From NCBI GenBank assembly GCA_000434615.1, contig FR880815.1:57736-121735 (forward strand): a stretch of DNA of 64,000 nt, read 5' to 3'. The stretch is from Clostridium sp. CAG:510. GTDB taxonomy: Bacteria > Bacillota > Clostridia > Lachnospirales > Lachnospiraceae. A model generated the notes under the pieces. The model was not told where the DNA came from and searched no databases. It saw only the letters and a program-made list of their open reading frames with translations. Shown here piece by piece: positions 8,283-16,767 of this stretch. The translations under genes and the position numbers were made by a program. Position 1 is the first letter of the stretch; each line of letters starts with the position of its first letter.

Positions 8283-8876
8283 TCAGTCTGTCCGACCGAA
8301 AATCTCGTATATAATACTATCTCTCATACGTTCCATGGTTTCCTCGTAGCCGGCTTTGTGCAGCATTTCCCTGCCTTCCGCTGCGAGAACATAAATTTTA
8401 ATCAGATTGGTAACCACCGCAATATTCACATCCTGCCGGACCCCTTCCACATATTGGAAAAACCGGTTGGTGATAACCGTTTCTTTAGAAAGATTGGGAC
8501 CTACCTGCTCGGGGACCATTTTCAAAAGCCTCTCCTCATCCTCCGGTGTAAGGCTCGGAAACACCGTGTATTTTTCATCAATCATAAATTTCAGATACGT
8601 TCTTACCTCTGCGGGGCCCGTCTTTTCCTTTCCGTTCAATGCTTCTTTGATAAACTGGGGAATAAGCCTGCGCCGATACTCCATGACCTCACATACATAG
8701 GCTTCCTTGGATGGAAAAAAATTGTAGAAGGTGCTCACGCCGATGCCTGCTGCCTCTGTGATTTTAGCAACTGACATATGTGTCATGCCGTATTCCTTTA
8801 ACAAATCAAAACCTGCTTCCAACATTTTTTCCCGGTATCCTGCCCGTTCTTCCTCAGAAAATACCCTCTTTGCCAT
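8283..8876 (-). CDS. TetR/AcrR-family transcriptional regulator
   Basis: A 197-residue regulator. The N-terminal helix-turn-helix covers about residues 10-55 (VAKITEAAGIGVSTFYNFF); the rest is the ligand-binding domain. It heads a two-gene operon with the BAAT-type hydrolase. The upstream gap has several copies of ATTCGTA or its complement, which are candidate operators. The MATE transporter gene lies on the same strand beyond the gap and ends at 9067. The start ATG is preceded by GGAGG and by the GAAAGGCATGG motif seen before several genes here. Confidence 0.85.
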   Translation of the reverse strand: MAKRVFSEEERAGYREKMLEAGFDLLKEYGMTHMSVAKITEAAGIGVSTFYNFFPSKEAYVCEVMEYRRRLIPQFIKEALNGKEKTGPAEVRTYLKFMIDEKYTVFPSLTPEDEERLLKMVPEQVGPNLSKETVITNRFFQYVEGVRQDVNIAVVTNLIKIYVLAAEGREMLHKAGYEETMERMRDSIIYEIFGRTD

Positions 8877-8899
8877 TTAATCCTCCATGCCTTTCCATT

Positions 8900-9026
8900 A
8901 TTCGTAAATGAGAAATTCCTTTTGTTTATACGAATATTTTTTCTGTTTCATTCGTATTCATATTAGCCTGTGCTAACTCACATGTCAACACATTTTGCGA
9001 ATATTTTTCAAATTTTATTCGTATAC
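8900..9026. promoter_or_regulatory. Cluster of ATTCGTA/TACGAAT half-sites upstream of the TetR gene
   Basis: Copies lie at 8900-8906 (ATTCGTA), 8929-8935 (TACGAAT), 8950-8956 (ATTCGTA) and 9017-9023 (ATTCGTA), plus a near-copy GCGAATA around 8998. Pairs such as 8929-8956 form inverted arrangements. This is the pattern expected of operator sites for the neighbouring TetR regulator; binding is inferred. Confidence 0.5.
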
Positions 9027-9066
9027 ATACTTTATCTTATTCTGTTTGTTCATACCAACACCTTCC

Positions 9067-10431
9067 TTACCACACATCTGAAAAAGCTTTCCGTCCCGCT
9101 TTTTTCGTAATCACCGCAAACGCAATCACACAGATAACCACGGATAAAAGGGAACCTGTCGCCGTGGCAAGTCCCATGGGAAACAGCGTCGTCGGGAAAA
9201 GCTTGGAGGTCAGGTAAACGCCGGGCACTCTCACAAACATAATGGCAATGATATTGTGAAGGAACGACAGCCCGGATTTTCCGCAGGCGCAGAAATAACC
9301 GCTGAAGCTGAAATGAATTCCCGCAAACAAACAGTCCCATATGTAACCTCGTAGGTACTGACCGCCCAGCCGTATGACTTCCACACCGCCTGCTTCCTCT
9401 TTATCCGTAAACATCGCCACAATGGGCTCCGCCGAAAACTGTATCAGAACCGAAACGACAAGTCCAAATCCCGCCGCCAGCAAAATAGCGTAACGGAGAG
9501 TGAGTCTTGCCCTTTCCGGCTTGTCGGCGCCGATATTCTGGGCGCCCAGTGCGGAAACCGTGGAAAGCATGGAGGAAGGCACCAGAAAGATAAAACTTAT
9601 GAACTTTTCCACAATGCCGACCGCTGCCGCGTCGTTTAATCCACGGCGGTTTGCGATAATGGTGATAATAATAAATGCCACCTGAATCAGTCCGTCCTGT
9701 GCGGCAATGGGAACGCCGATTTTCAAAATCTTGCCGATTACCGCTTTTTCCGGCTTAAAGTCCTTCTTTTCCAAGGGAATGCTGTGACGTCTCCGGATGA
9801 CAAAAAGGGAAATTGCCACACTGACCGCCTGGGAAACCGTGGTGCCGAGCGCCGCGCCCACAGGACCCAGATGCAGGGCCCCCATGAATACATAGTCCAG
9901 CGCAATGTTGGTCACGCAGGCAATCGCAATGAAATACATGGGACTTCTGCTGTCACCCATGCCGCGGAATATGGAACTGATAATGTTGTATGCCGTTATA
10001 AAAGGTATGCCGATAAAGCAGACGGTCAGGTATGCCACCGTGCCTTCCACCGCCTCTGCAGGTGTGGACATAACGGAAACAATGGGACGCACCAGTAAAA
10101 GCAGCAGCACCGTCAGGGCAACAGACACGGAAACAAAAAGAACAACCGTATTTCCCACTGCCTGCGCCGCTTTTCTTCTGTCACCGGCACCGATATTCTG
10201 TGCGATGCTTACCGTGGTGCCCATGGCAAGTCCCACTATCATAACCGTCAGCATATGCATGACCTGGGAACCGACAGAAACCGCCGTGGTGCTGGCTACG
10301 CCTTCAAACTGCCCGATGATGAACAAATCCGCCATTCCGTAAAGGGTCTGTAAAAAATAAGAGAGAAGATAGGGCAGGGAAAACAAAACTAAATTTTTGA
10401 AAACACTGCCCGTCGTAAGATTTTTTTCCAT
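9067..10431 (-). CDS. MATE-family multidrug efflux transporter
   Basis: A 454-residue membrane protein with about twelve hydrophobic segments and the internal repeat typical of MATE antiporters. Typical sequences include the N-terminal LPYLLSYFLQTLYGMADLFI segment and, after the middle, IGVPIAAQDGLIQVAFIIIT. It exports cationic or toxic compounds in exchange for Na+ or H+. The in-frame ATG at 10431 has GAAGGA upstream and gives the usual family length; the longer reading to 10521 adds 30 residues without membrane character. The gene lies upstream of the TetR gene on the same strand, separated by the ATTCGTA cluster. Confidence 0.9.
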   Translation of the reverse strand: MEKNLTTGSVFKNLVLFSLPYLLSYFLQTLYGMADLFIIGQFEGVASTTAVSVGSQVMHMLTVMIVGLAMGTTVSIAQNIGAGDRRKAAQAVGNTVVLFVSVSVALTVLLLLLVRPIVSVMSTPAEAVEGTVAYLTVCFIGIPFITAYNIISSIFRGMGDSRSPMYFIAIACVTNIALDYVFMGALHLGPVGAALGTTVSQAVSVAISLFVIRRRHSIPLEKKDFKPEKAVIGKILKIGVPIAAQDGLIQVAFIIITIIANRRGLNDAAAVGIVEKFISFIFLVPSSMLSTVSALGAQNIGADKPERARLTLRYAILLAAGFGLVVSVLIQFSAEPIVAMFTDKEEAGGVEVIRLGGQYLRGYIWDCLFAGIHFSFSGYFCACGKSGLSFLHNIIAIMFVRVPGVYLTSKLFPTTLFPMGLATATGSLLSVVICVIAFAVITKKAGRKAFSDVW

Positions 10432-10573
10432 ATGTATCATCCTTCTGTAACCTGCAAACTTTTGGTAATCAATCTCCTTGCACAGATACCAGATTTGCAA
10501 ACATACCTCTGCTTTTTTCAATTTAACACAGACGGTATAAACTCCGCAACAGTTGTAGAGTCAAGAAATAAAC

Positions 10574-10602
10574 TTTACAAAAAACGAAATATTATATATA
10601 AT
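10574..10602 (+). promoter_or_regulatory. Promoter of the acyl-CoA synthetase gene
   Basis: TTTACA (10574-10579) and TATAAT (10597-10602) with a 17-base spacer, 51 bases before the ATG at 10654. An AAGGAGAAGGG ribosome site follows. Confidence 0.65.
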
Positions 10603-10653
10603 TTACTTTAGTTGTTAAATGCGTTAAAGTATTAAATTTTAAGGAGAAGGGAA

Positions 10654-12288
10654 ATGCCAATCACAGATTTATTGGAACGCAACGCCAGGGAATATGCCAA
10701 CGACATCTGCCTTGTGGAAATCAACCCCGAGGTCAAGGAAGTCCGCCGCGTCACCTGGAAGGAATACGAACTTATGGAGCCAAATCCCACGACCCATTAC
10801 AGACGTGAGATTACCTGGCATGTCATGAACGAAAAAGCAAACCGTTTTGCAAATTTGCTTTTGAGCAGAGGAATTAAAAAAGGAGATAAAGTCGGCATTC
10901 TGCTTATGAACTGCTTAGAGTGGCTGCCCATTTATTTCGGTATTTTAAAGACCGGCGCCCTCGCCGTGCCTTTGAACTTCCGCTACGCACCCGATGAAAT
11001 CGAGTACTGCGTAAATCTGGCAGATGTGGACATTTTAGTATTCGGTCCCGAATTTATCGGTCGTGTGGAAGAAATTGCAGACCGTATCAGTAAAAACCGC
11101 CTGCTTTTCTATGTAGGCGACAACTGCCCGACTTTTGCGGAGGACTACACCTCCATGACGGTAAACTGCTCTTCCCTGTCACCGAACATTCCTCTGACGG
11201 ACGAAGACGATGCCGCTATTTATTTTTCCTCCGGCACCACAGGTTTCCCGAAGGCAATTTTACATAACCACGAAAGTCTGATGCATGCTGCCCGCGTAGA
11301 GCAGAACCATCACGGTCAGACGAAGGACGATGTCTTTTTATGCATCCCTCCTCTTTACCATACCGGCGCCAAAATGCACTGGTTCGGCAGTCTTATTTCC
11401 GGCAGCAAGGCAGTTCTCTTAAAAGGTACCAAGCCCGAATATATTCTGGATGCGGTTTCCAGGGAACAGTGCACCATTGTCTGGCTTTTAGTTCCCTGGG
11501 CGCAGGATATTTTAGAGGCTCTCGACAGCGGCAGAATTAAACTCTCCGATTATAAATTAGACCAGTGGCGTCTGATGCACATCGGTGCACAGCCCGTTCC
11601 GCCCAGTCTTATTAAAAAGTGGAAGGAATACTTCCCGAATCATAAATACGACACCAACTACGGTTTAAGCGAGTCCATCGGACCCGGCTGCGTACACTTG
11701 GGTGTGGATAATATTGATAAAGTCGGCGCTATCGGCAAAGCCGGCTACGGCTGGGAAGTGAAAATTGTGGACCCGGACGGCAACACCGTAAAACGGGGCG
11801 AGGTCGGCGAGCTCTGCGTAAAAGGTCCCGGCGTCATGACCTGCTACTACCACGATGAAAAGGCAACCGCCGAAGTCTTAAAGGACGGATGGCTCTTTAC
11901 CGGCGATATGGCACAGGAGGATGAGGACGGCTTTATCTTCCTGGTAGACCGTAAAAAGGATGTTATCATCAGCGGCGGCGAAAACTTATATCCCGTACAG
12001 ATTGAAGATTTCATCCGCACCCACAGCGGTGTGCATGATGTGGCGGTTATCGGTCTGCCCGACAAGCGTCTCGGCGAAATTGCCTGCGCAATTATCGAGC
12101 CGAAAGAGGGCATTACTTTAACGGAAGATGACATCAATACCCTTTGTCAGGCTCTTCCCCGCTACAAGAGACCCCGCAAGATTATTTTTGCGGATATTCC
12201 CAGAAATCCTACCGGCAAGATTGAAAAGCCGAAGCTTCGGGAAAAATATGCGGGCGGCAGCGTAGTAGATGCGCAGAACCATGGTTAA
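10654..12288 (+). CDS. AMP-forming acyl-CoA synthetase
   Basis: A 544-residue member of the ANL superfamily that activates a carboxylic acid with ATP to an acyl-adenylate and then to its CoA thioester. The motifs are complete: the P-loop SSGTTGFPK at residues 192-200, GLSES at 337-341, the GWLFTGDMA ATP-binding segment, the DRKKDVIISGGENLYP hinge and the C-terminal PTGKIEK lysine. It resembles medium-chain fatty acid or aromatic acid ligases, but the substrate cannot be fixed. An unusual stretch at residues 40-52 sits before the first conserved block. It is one of the few plus-strand genes left of oriC, with its own promoter; the HAD gene follows by 64 bases. Confidence 0.9.
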   Translation: MPITDLLERNAREYANDICLVEINPEVKEVRRVTWKEYELMEPNPTTHYRREITWHVMNEKANRFANLLLSRGIKKGDKVGILLMNCLEWLPIYFGILKTGALAVPLNFRYAPDEIEYCVNLADVDILVFGPEFIGRVEEIADRISKNRLLFYVGDNCPTFAEDYTSMTVNCSSLSPNIPLTDEDDAAIYFSSGTTGFPKAILHNHESLMHAARVEQNHHGQTKDDVFLCIPPLYHTGAKMHWFGSLISGSKAVLLKGTKPEYILDAVSREQCTIVWLLVPWAQDILEALDSGRIKLSDYKLDQWRLMHIGAQPVPPSLIKKWKEYFPNHKYDTNYGLSESIGPGCVHLGVDNIDKVGAIGKAGYGWEVKIVDPDGNTVKRGEVGELCVKGPGVMTCYYHDEKATAEVLKDGWLFTGDMAQEDEDGFIFLVDRKKDVIISGGENLYPVQIEDFIRTHSGVHDVAVIGLPDKRLGEIACAIIEPKEGITLTEDDINTLCQALPRYKRPRKIIFADIPRNPTGKIEKPKLREKYAGGSVVDAQNHG

Positions 12289-12352
12289 AACGAAGAAAAC
12301 CGGCATAATAAAAAAAACTTGAAATTTCAGGCTGTAAAAGGAATGTATTAAA

Positions 12353-13162
12353 ATGAACAGAAAGATTCTGGTTCTGGATATTGACGGAACACTGGTAAAC
12401 GATAAGAAAGAAATCACACCCAAAACAAAGGAAAAGCTCATGGAAATGCAGAAAGCAGGCCATGTGCTCATGTTAGCCACCGGGAGACCCACTCCCGGTG
12501 CTGCTCGTTTTGTGAAGGAATTGAAGTTAGACGAATACGGCGGTTATCTTCTTTCCTACAACGGCGGACGCATTATGAACTGTAAGACCAAAGAGGTCAT
12601 GTATCAGAAGGTGCTGCCGAAAGAGGTTATCCCGAAGCTGTATGCTTTCGCAAAAGCCCATAAATGCGGCATTATTACCTATGAAAAGGATACGGTTATT
12701 TTAGGAAACGGCATCGACCAGTATATTGAATGGGAGGCAAAATTAAATCAGCTTCCGGTAAAGGAGGTTGACAATTTTGTAGACTATATTACCTTTGATG
12801 TGAATAAATGTCTGATGACAGCTCCGCCGAAGGATGCCGAGGTTTACATTGCCATGCTTCAGGAAGAATTTAAGGATACGTTAAGCATTTACCGTTCCGA
12901 ACCCTATTTCATTGAAGTAATGCCCAAAGATATTGACAAAGCGGCATCCATCGACCGGCTGCTGCCTATGATTGGCTTAAAAAGAGAAGAGTCCGTCTGC
13001 TGCGGAGACGGCTACAACGATATCAGCATGATTACCTACGGCGGTGTCGGTGTTGCCATGGCAAACGCCCGGGACGAGGTAAAGGAAGCTGCCGATTTTG
13101 TAACCGGCTCCAACGAAGAAGACGGTTTAGTTCAGGTGATTGACACCTTTATTCTTAAGTGA
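12353..13162 (+). CDS. Cof-type HAD-IIB phosphatase
   Basis: A 269-residue sugar-phosphate-type phosphatase of the HAD superfamily. Motif I is LDIDGTL (nucleophile and acid Asp) near the N-terminus, motif II is ATGRPT, and motifs III and IV are a conserved Lys and GDGYNDISM near the C-terminus, with the cap domain between as in the IIB class. The substrate is unknown; relatives act on sugar phosphates or flavin precursors. The last 36 bases overlap the 3' end of pyrG on the opposite strand. It probably shares the transcript of the acyl-CoA synthetase. Confidence 0.9.
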   Translation: MNRKILVLDIDGTLVNDKKEITPKTKEKLMEMQKAGHVLMLATGRPTPGAARFVKELKLDEYGGYLLSYNGGRIMNCKTKEVMYQKVLPKEVIPKLYAFAKAHKCGIITYEKDTVILGNGIDQYIEWEAKLNQLPVKEVDNFVDYITFDVNKCLMTAPPKDAEVYIAMLQEEFKDTLSIYRSEPYFIEVMPKDIDKAASIDRLLPMIGLKREESVCCGDGYNDISMITYGGVGVAMANARDEVKEAADFVTGSNEEDGLVQVIDTFILK

Positions 13163-14746
13163 TGCTTCTACAAATCCCTTAAACAGCGGATGCGCTTTGT
13201 TGGGACGGCTCTTGAATTCCGGATGATACTGGACACCGACATAGAACGGAGAATCTGCAAGCTCTACGGTTTCTACCAGTCTTTCATCCGGTGAGGTTCC
13301 GCTTAAAATCAGACCGCACTCCGCTAATTTTTCTCTGTATTCATTGTTAAACTCATATCTGTGACGATGTCTTTCCCTTATTTCCGTTTTACCGTAACAT
13401 TTTTCCATAGTGGTACCCGGCTTGATCACGCAGGGATAGCTGCCTAAACGAAGGGTGCCGCCCTTGTCGATTTCATCGCTCTGTCCCGGCATGAAGTCAA
13501 TTACCTTGTGGGCACAGGTAAAGTCAAATTCACCGGAGTTGGCATCCTTAATGCCTGCCACATCCCTTGCAAAGGAAATCACCGCAATCTGCATACCAAG
13601 ACAGATGCCGAAGTAAGGAATTTTCTTATCTCTTGCATATCTGGCTGCCAACAGCATGCCTTCAATACCTCTGTCACCAAAGCCACCCGGTACAATGATT
13701 CCGTCCACTTTGCTTAAAACTTCTTCGTAATTGTCTTCTTTCAAAGTTTCGGAGTCAATCCAGGAAATCTTCACATCCGCTTCGGTTTCGTAGCCGGCAT
13801 GACGAAGCGCTTCGGCAACGGAAAGATAAGCGTCATGAAGCTGCACATATTTTCCCACAAGTCCGATGGTTACGGTATTTTTCAGTCCTTTAATTCTTTC
13901 AATCAGGTTTTCCCACTCTGTTAAATCCGGATTGGGAGCATCGATATGAAGCTCTCTGCAGACGATGGAGGAAAGGTTTGCCTTTTCCAGCATCAGCGGT
14001 GCTTCGTAAAGAATGGGAAGTGTCAGGTTTTCAATGACACAGTCCGGTTTTACATTGCAGAAGCCGGAAATTTTATGGAAAATGCTTTCATCCGTAATGG
14101 GTTCATCCGTACGGAGTACAATAATGTCAGGAGAAATACCAAGTCCCTGCAGTTCCTTTACGGAGTGCTGGGTGGGTTTGGATTTGTGTTCACCGGATGC
14201 CTTCAGATAAGGAACCAGGGTCACATGAACATAAAGGGAGTTTTCACTGCCCACTTCATGTCCTACCTGACGGATAGCTTCGATAAAAGGCTGGCTTTCT
14301 ATATCACCGATGGTTCCGCCGATTTCCGTAATGACAATATCCGCATCCGTTTTTTTACCTACATTATAAATGAAACGCTTGATTTCATCGGTAATGTGCG
14401 GAATGGTCTGTACCGTGCTGCCTAAATATTCGCCTCTTCTTTCCTTGCCGATAACATTGGAATATACTTTACCGGTAGTCAGGTTTGAATATTTATTTAA
14501 GTCCTCATCGATAAATCTTTCGTAATGCCCGAGGTCAAGATCGGTTTCCGCACCGTCCTCGGTTACATATACTTCCCCATGCTGATAAGGGCTCATGGTA
14601 CCCGGATCCACATTGATATAAGGATCAAGCTTCTGAGAAGCCACCTTAAGTCCTCTTGCTTTTAACAAACGGCCAAGAGATGCCGCCGTGATTCCTTTTC
14701 CCAGACCGGAAACAACACCACCTGTTACAAAAATATACTTTGCCAT
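13127..14746 (-). CDS. pyrG: CTP synthase
   Basis: A 539-residue enzyme that makes CTP from UTP, ATP and glutamine. The N-terminal synthetase domain opens with KYIFVTGGVVSGLGKGI. The C-terminal class I glutamine amidotransferase domain has the nucleophile Cys in PYFGICLGMQ and the late His-Glu in YHPEF. The ATG at 14746 is preceded by GGAGGA; an upstream in-frame ATG would add five residues. The gene is convergent with the HAD gene and overlaps it by 36 bases. A strong terminator separates it from the ECF gene upstream, so it has its own promoter in 14747-14795. Confidence 0.97.
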   Translation of the reverse strand: MAKYIFVTGGVVSGLGKGITAASLGRLLKARGLKVASQKLDPYINVDPGTMSPYQHGEVYVTEDGAETDLDLGHYERFIDEDLNKYSNLTTGKVYSNVIGKERRGEYLGSTVQTIPHITDEIKRFIYNVGKKTDADIVITEIGGTIGDIESQPFIEAIRQVGHEVGSENSLYVHVTLVPYLKASGEHKSKPTQHSVKELQGLGISPDIIVLRTDEPITDESIFHKISGFCNVKPDCVIENLTLPILYEAPLMLEKANLSSIVCRELHIDAPNPDLTEWENLIERIKGLKNTVTIGLVGKYVQLHDAYLSVAEALRHAGYETEADVKISWIDSETLKEDNYEEVLSKVDGIIVPGGFGDRGIEGMLLAARYARDKKIPYFGICLGMQIAVISFARDVAGIKDANSGEFDFTCAHKVIDFMPGQSDEIDKGGTLRLGSYPCVIKPGTTMEKCYGKTEIRERHRHRYEFNNEYREKLAECGLILSGTSPDERLVETVELADSPFYVGVQYHPEFKSRPNKAHPLFKGFVEASLKNKGVNHLN

Positions 14747-14795
14747 ACAAAATTCCTCCAAACTGTTTTACTATTGTTTACATTTGCTATATAAA

Positions 14796-14831
14796 AAAGG
14801 TGTCTTTGAGCCTATACTCAAAGACACCTTT
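14796..14831 (-). terminator. Intrinsic terminator between the ECF gene and pyrG
   Basis: A perfect 15-bp stem (AAAGGTGTCTTTGAG with CTCAAAGACACCTTT) and a 6-base loop. On the minus strand it is followed by a T-run. It closes the ECF S-component transcript. Confidence 0.9.
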
Positions 14832-14853
14832 GTCTTTCATTATGCTTTATAAA

Positions 14854-15426
14854 TTATAATAAGGTTTTCTTGCCGATGTTGATAATTCGTACAATCACAA
14901 CACTAAGTAATACATTCACAGCCATTTCTACCAGGAAATTTAATCCTACAAGACCAAAAATCATATATGCACCTGCATTTTCAAATTCGGCTGCAGCAGC
15001 CCATCCTTTAATGGTTTCGTAAAAAAACAGACGACAACCCAGTAAAAAAATACCGGTATTTACAATGGGTGCGGAAATTGCTGCAACAAGTACTGCTACA
15101 TACTCATTTACCTTCTTAAGCACACTGTAGATCAGTCCTGCCACAAGACCGGCCATAATACCCTTCAACAAACAGGTTACAATGGTACCAGGAACGCTGA
15201 CTGCAAGAAATGCTCCTGCATCGGTAAAAAGTACAATCGCACCGAAGATAAATCCAAGCCATGCTCCTGCAATCCATCCATAAAGTGCCGCTCCTACTAC
15301 AATGGGAATCAATACAAAGGTAACACTAAAGGGACCGAATTTGATTCCGACTGCAAGGCTTTGCAGTACAACCACAATTGCTGTAAGAAGTCCAATTCCT
15401 ACAATTTTTTTTGTTTTGCTGTTCAT
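14854..15426 (-). CDS. ECF transporter S-component (vitamin uptake, substrate unknown)
   Basis: A 190-residue membrane protein with six hydrophobic segments, of the size and pattern of substrate-binding S-components of energy-coupling-factor transporters: opening KIVGIGLLTAIVVVLQSLAV and the GPFSVTFVLIPIVVGAALYG region. It would work with shared EcfA, EcfA' and EcfT subunits encoded elsewhere. The vitamin cannot be deduced. The 120-base upstream gap has a strong AAGGAGG ribosome site; I looked for a vitamin riboswitch there and saw none that I could recognise. Confidence 0.8.
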   Translation of the reverse strand: MNSKTKKIVGIGLLTAIVVVLQSLAVGIKFGPFSVTFVLIPIVVGAALYGWIAGAWLGFIFGAIVLFTDAGAFLAVSVPGTIVTCLLKGIMAGLVAGLIYSVLKKVNEYVAVLVAAISAPIVNTGIFLLGCRLFFYETIKGWAAAAEFENAGAYMIFGLVGLNFLVEMAVNVLLSVVIVRIINIGKKTLL

Positions 15427-15547
15427 ATTTAGTTTTCCTCCTTGTTATCATTCTTCCTCATGGAAGATACAATACAATACCGAAATATATTACCATTCCC
15501 GGTTTCTTTTTGCAAGGAGAATATTTTAGAAAATAACACAGAAAATT

Positions 15548-16714
15548 TTACATCTGTGATCCGGACGCATCCTCATTCTGCTGATACAGAGCTAAAAACT
15601 GATTCATATCCGATTTATATAAAAAAGCAAGCTCATCGGAGTATCCCAGAATAATGCCGGGAAATCTTTCATGTACCAGATCAAGCAGTCTCATGGCATC
15701 ATCCTTATTTTTTACAAGCACACTGTTGATTTCCTTGTTTTTACTGCGGAATGTTACGGAATACGTGGTGGAAACCGTAATGAAATACTGTTTATTCTTG
15801 GTTACCTGCATGTAAGCCCATATACAATCCTGCAGACTGACAATCTTCGGAACCATGGAACCGCTGTCGATAATGTAGGTTCTTCCTACCTTCAAATCCT
15901 TGTTGAAATCAACACCGGAATCAAATTCGGCACAGACTCTTTCCAATTCCGCAGAGCCTTTTCTTGCTAGAGCTTTTTTCATGCTCTTTAAGTAACCGCC
16001 GTTTGCCACATATACCATCAGAATAATCATCATAATTACAAGAAGCAGACCTAAGAAGGCAAAAATGCATACGGAAATCGTCCCGCCGTGCTGCATGCCG
16101 TCTACTTTTATGTAATAAGGATGGCACAATTCCCTGATTTCATCATCGGAATAGCCGTAATCCTCAAACATATCCTTGTAGTAATAAAGCATGGTGTCGT
16201 CCATGGGAAGCACCTGGCCTTTTACGGTAAGATATTTGTCCAGAGTGGAGAAAAGCTCCTCGTTGGTCATGCTGTAATCATTGTACCACTCGTCATATTT
16301 TTCACTGAAATTACTTATGTTGTCTTCGATGACTTCCAGGTCGTCATAATATCTGGAACCGAAGTAAATACCCATGAATTCCATGGTATCGCCGGACTTA
16401 AAGTAACTTCTGATATCCGGAATGGTAATGGCATAAACCATGCCGGAGCTGTGGGAAGATATTTTTCTGCCGTTCTGGGTCTGCGTGGAAGTTTCCTCTG
16501 CAAAGCAGCCGTAGTTAAAATCGTAGTCAATGACCACATACGGCTTTTTTTCCAGATCATCCGCGGTGAGGTCCTTAAAATCCATGGGACCTTTCAGAAC
16601 CTTCAGACAGTCCGGTCCGAAAATAACCAGCAGTACAATGCCGGCAATCAGACCTATGCCCGTCAGCCATAAAGATTTTCTAAACGATTTTTTTCTCAAA
16701 TATTCTAACATCAC
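15548..16714 (-). CDS. Membrane protein of unknown function, two transmembrane segments
   Basis: A 388-residue protein with one hydrophobic segment at about residues 16-36 and another at about 218-242. The roughly 180 residues between them form a soluble domain rich in Tyr and Asp (YDFNYGCFAEETSTQTQNGR; DEWYNDYSMTNEELF), probably outside the cell, and the C-terminal 140 residues a cytoplasmic domain. The layout resembles uncharacterised two-helix membrane proteins of the DUF6709 type, but I am not certain of that name. It lies between gyrA and the ECF gene on the same strand. No function is proposed. Confidence 0.65.
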   Translation of the reverse strand: MMLEYLRKKSFRKSLWLTGIGLIAGIVLLVIFGPDCLKVLKGPMDFKDLTADDLEKKPYVVIDYDFNYGCFAEETSTQTQNGRKISSHSSGMVYAITIPDIRSYFKSGDTMEFMGIYFGSRYYDDLEVIEDNISNFSEKYDEWYNDYSMTNEELFSTLDKYLTVKGQVLPMDDTMLYYYKDMFEDYGYSDDEIRELCHPYYIKVDGMQHGGTISVCIFAFLGLLLVIMMIILMVYVANGGYLKSMKKALARKGSAELERVCAEFDSGVDFNKDLKVGRTYIIDSGSMVPKIVSLQDCIWAYMQVTKNKQYFITVSTTYSVTFRSKNKEINSVLVKNKDDAMRLLDLVHERFPGIILGYSDELAFLYKSDMNQFLALYQQNEDASGSQM

Positions 16715-16767
16715 TCTCTCCCTTTACCCTCTGTGATTTTGTAATGATTATCGAAAGTTTTCAATTC

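Noticed and set aside
15427..15547. Possible vitamin riboswitch before the ECF S-component gene
   Set aside because: The gap is short, and I could not find the conserved core of any vitamin-sensing riboswitch class I know.
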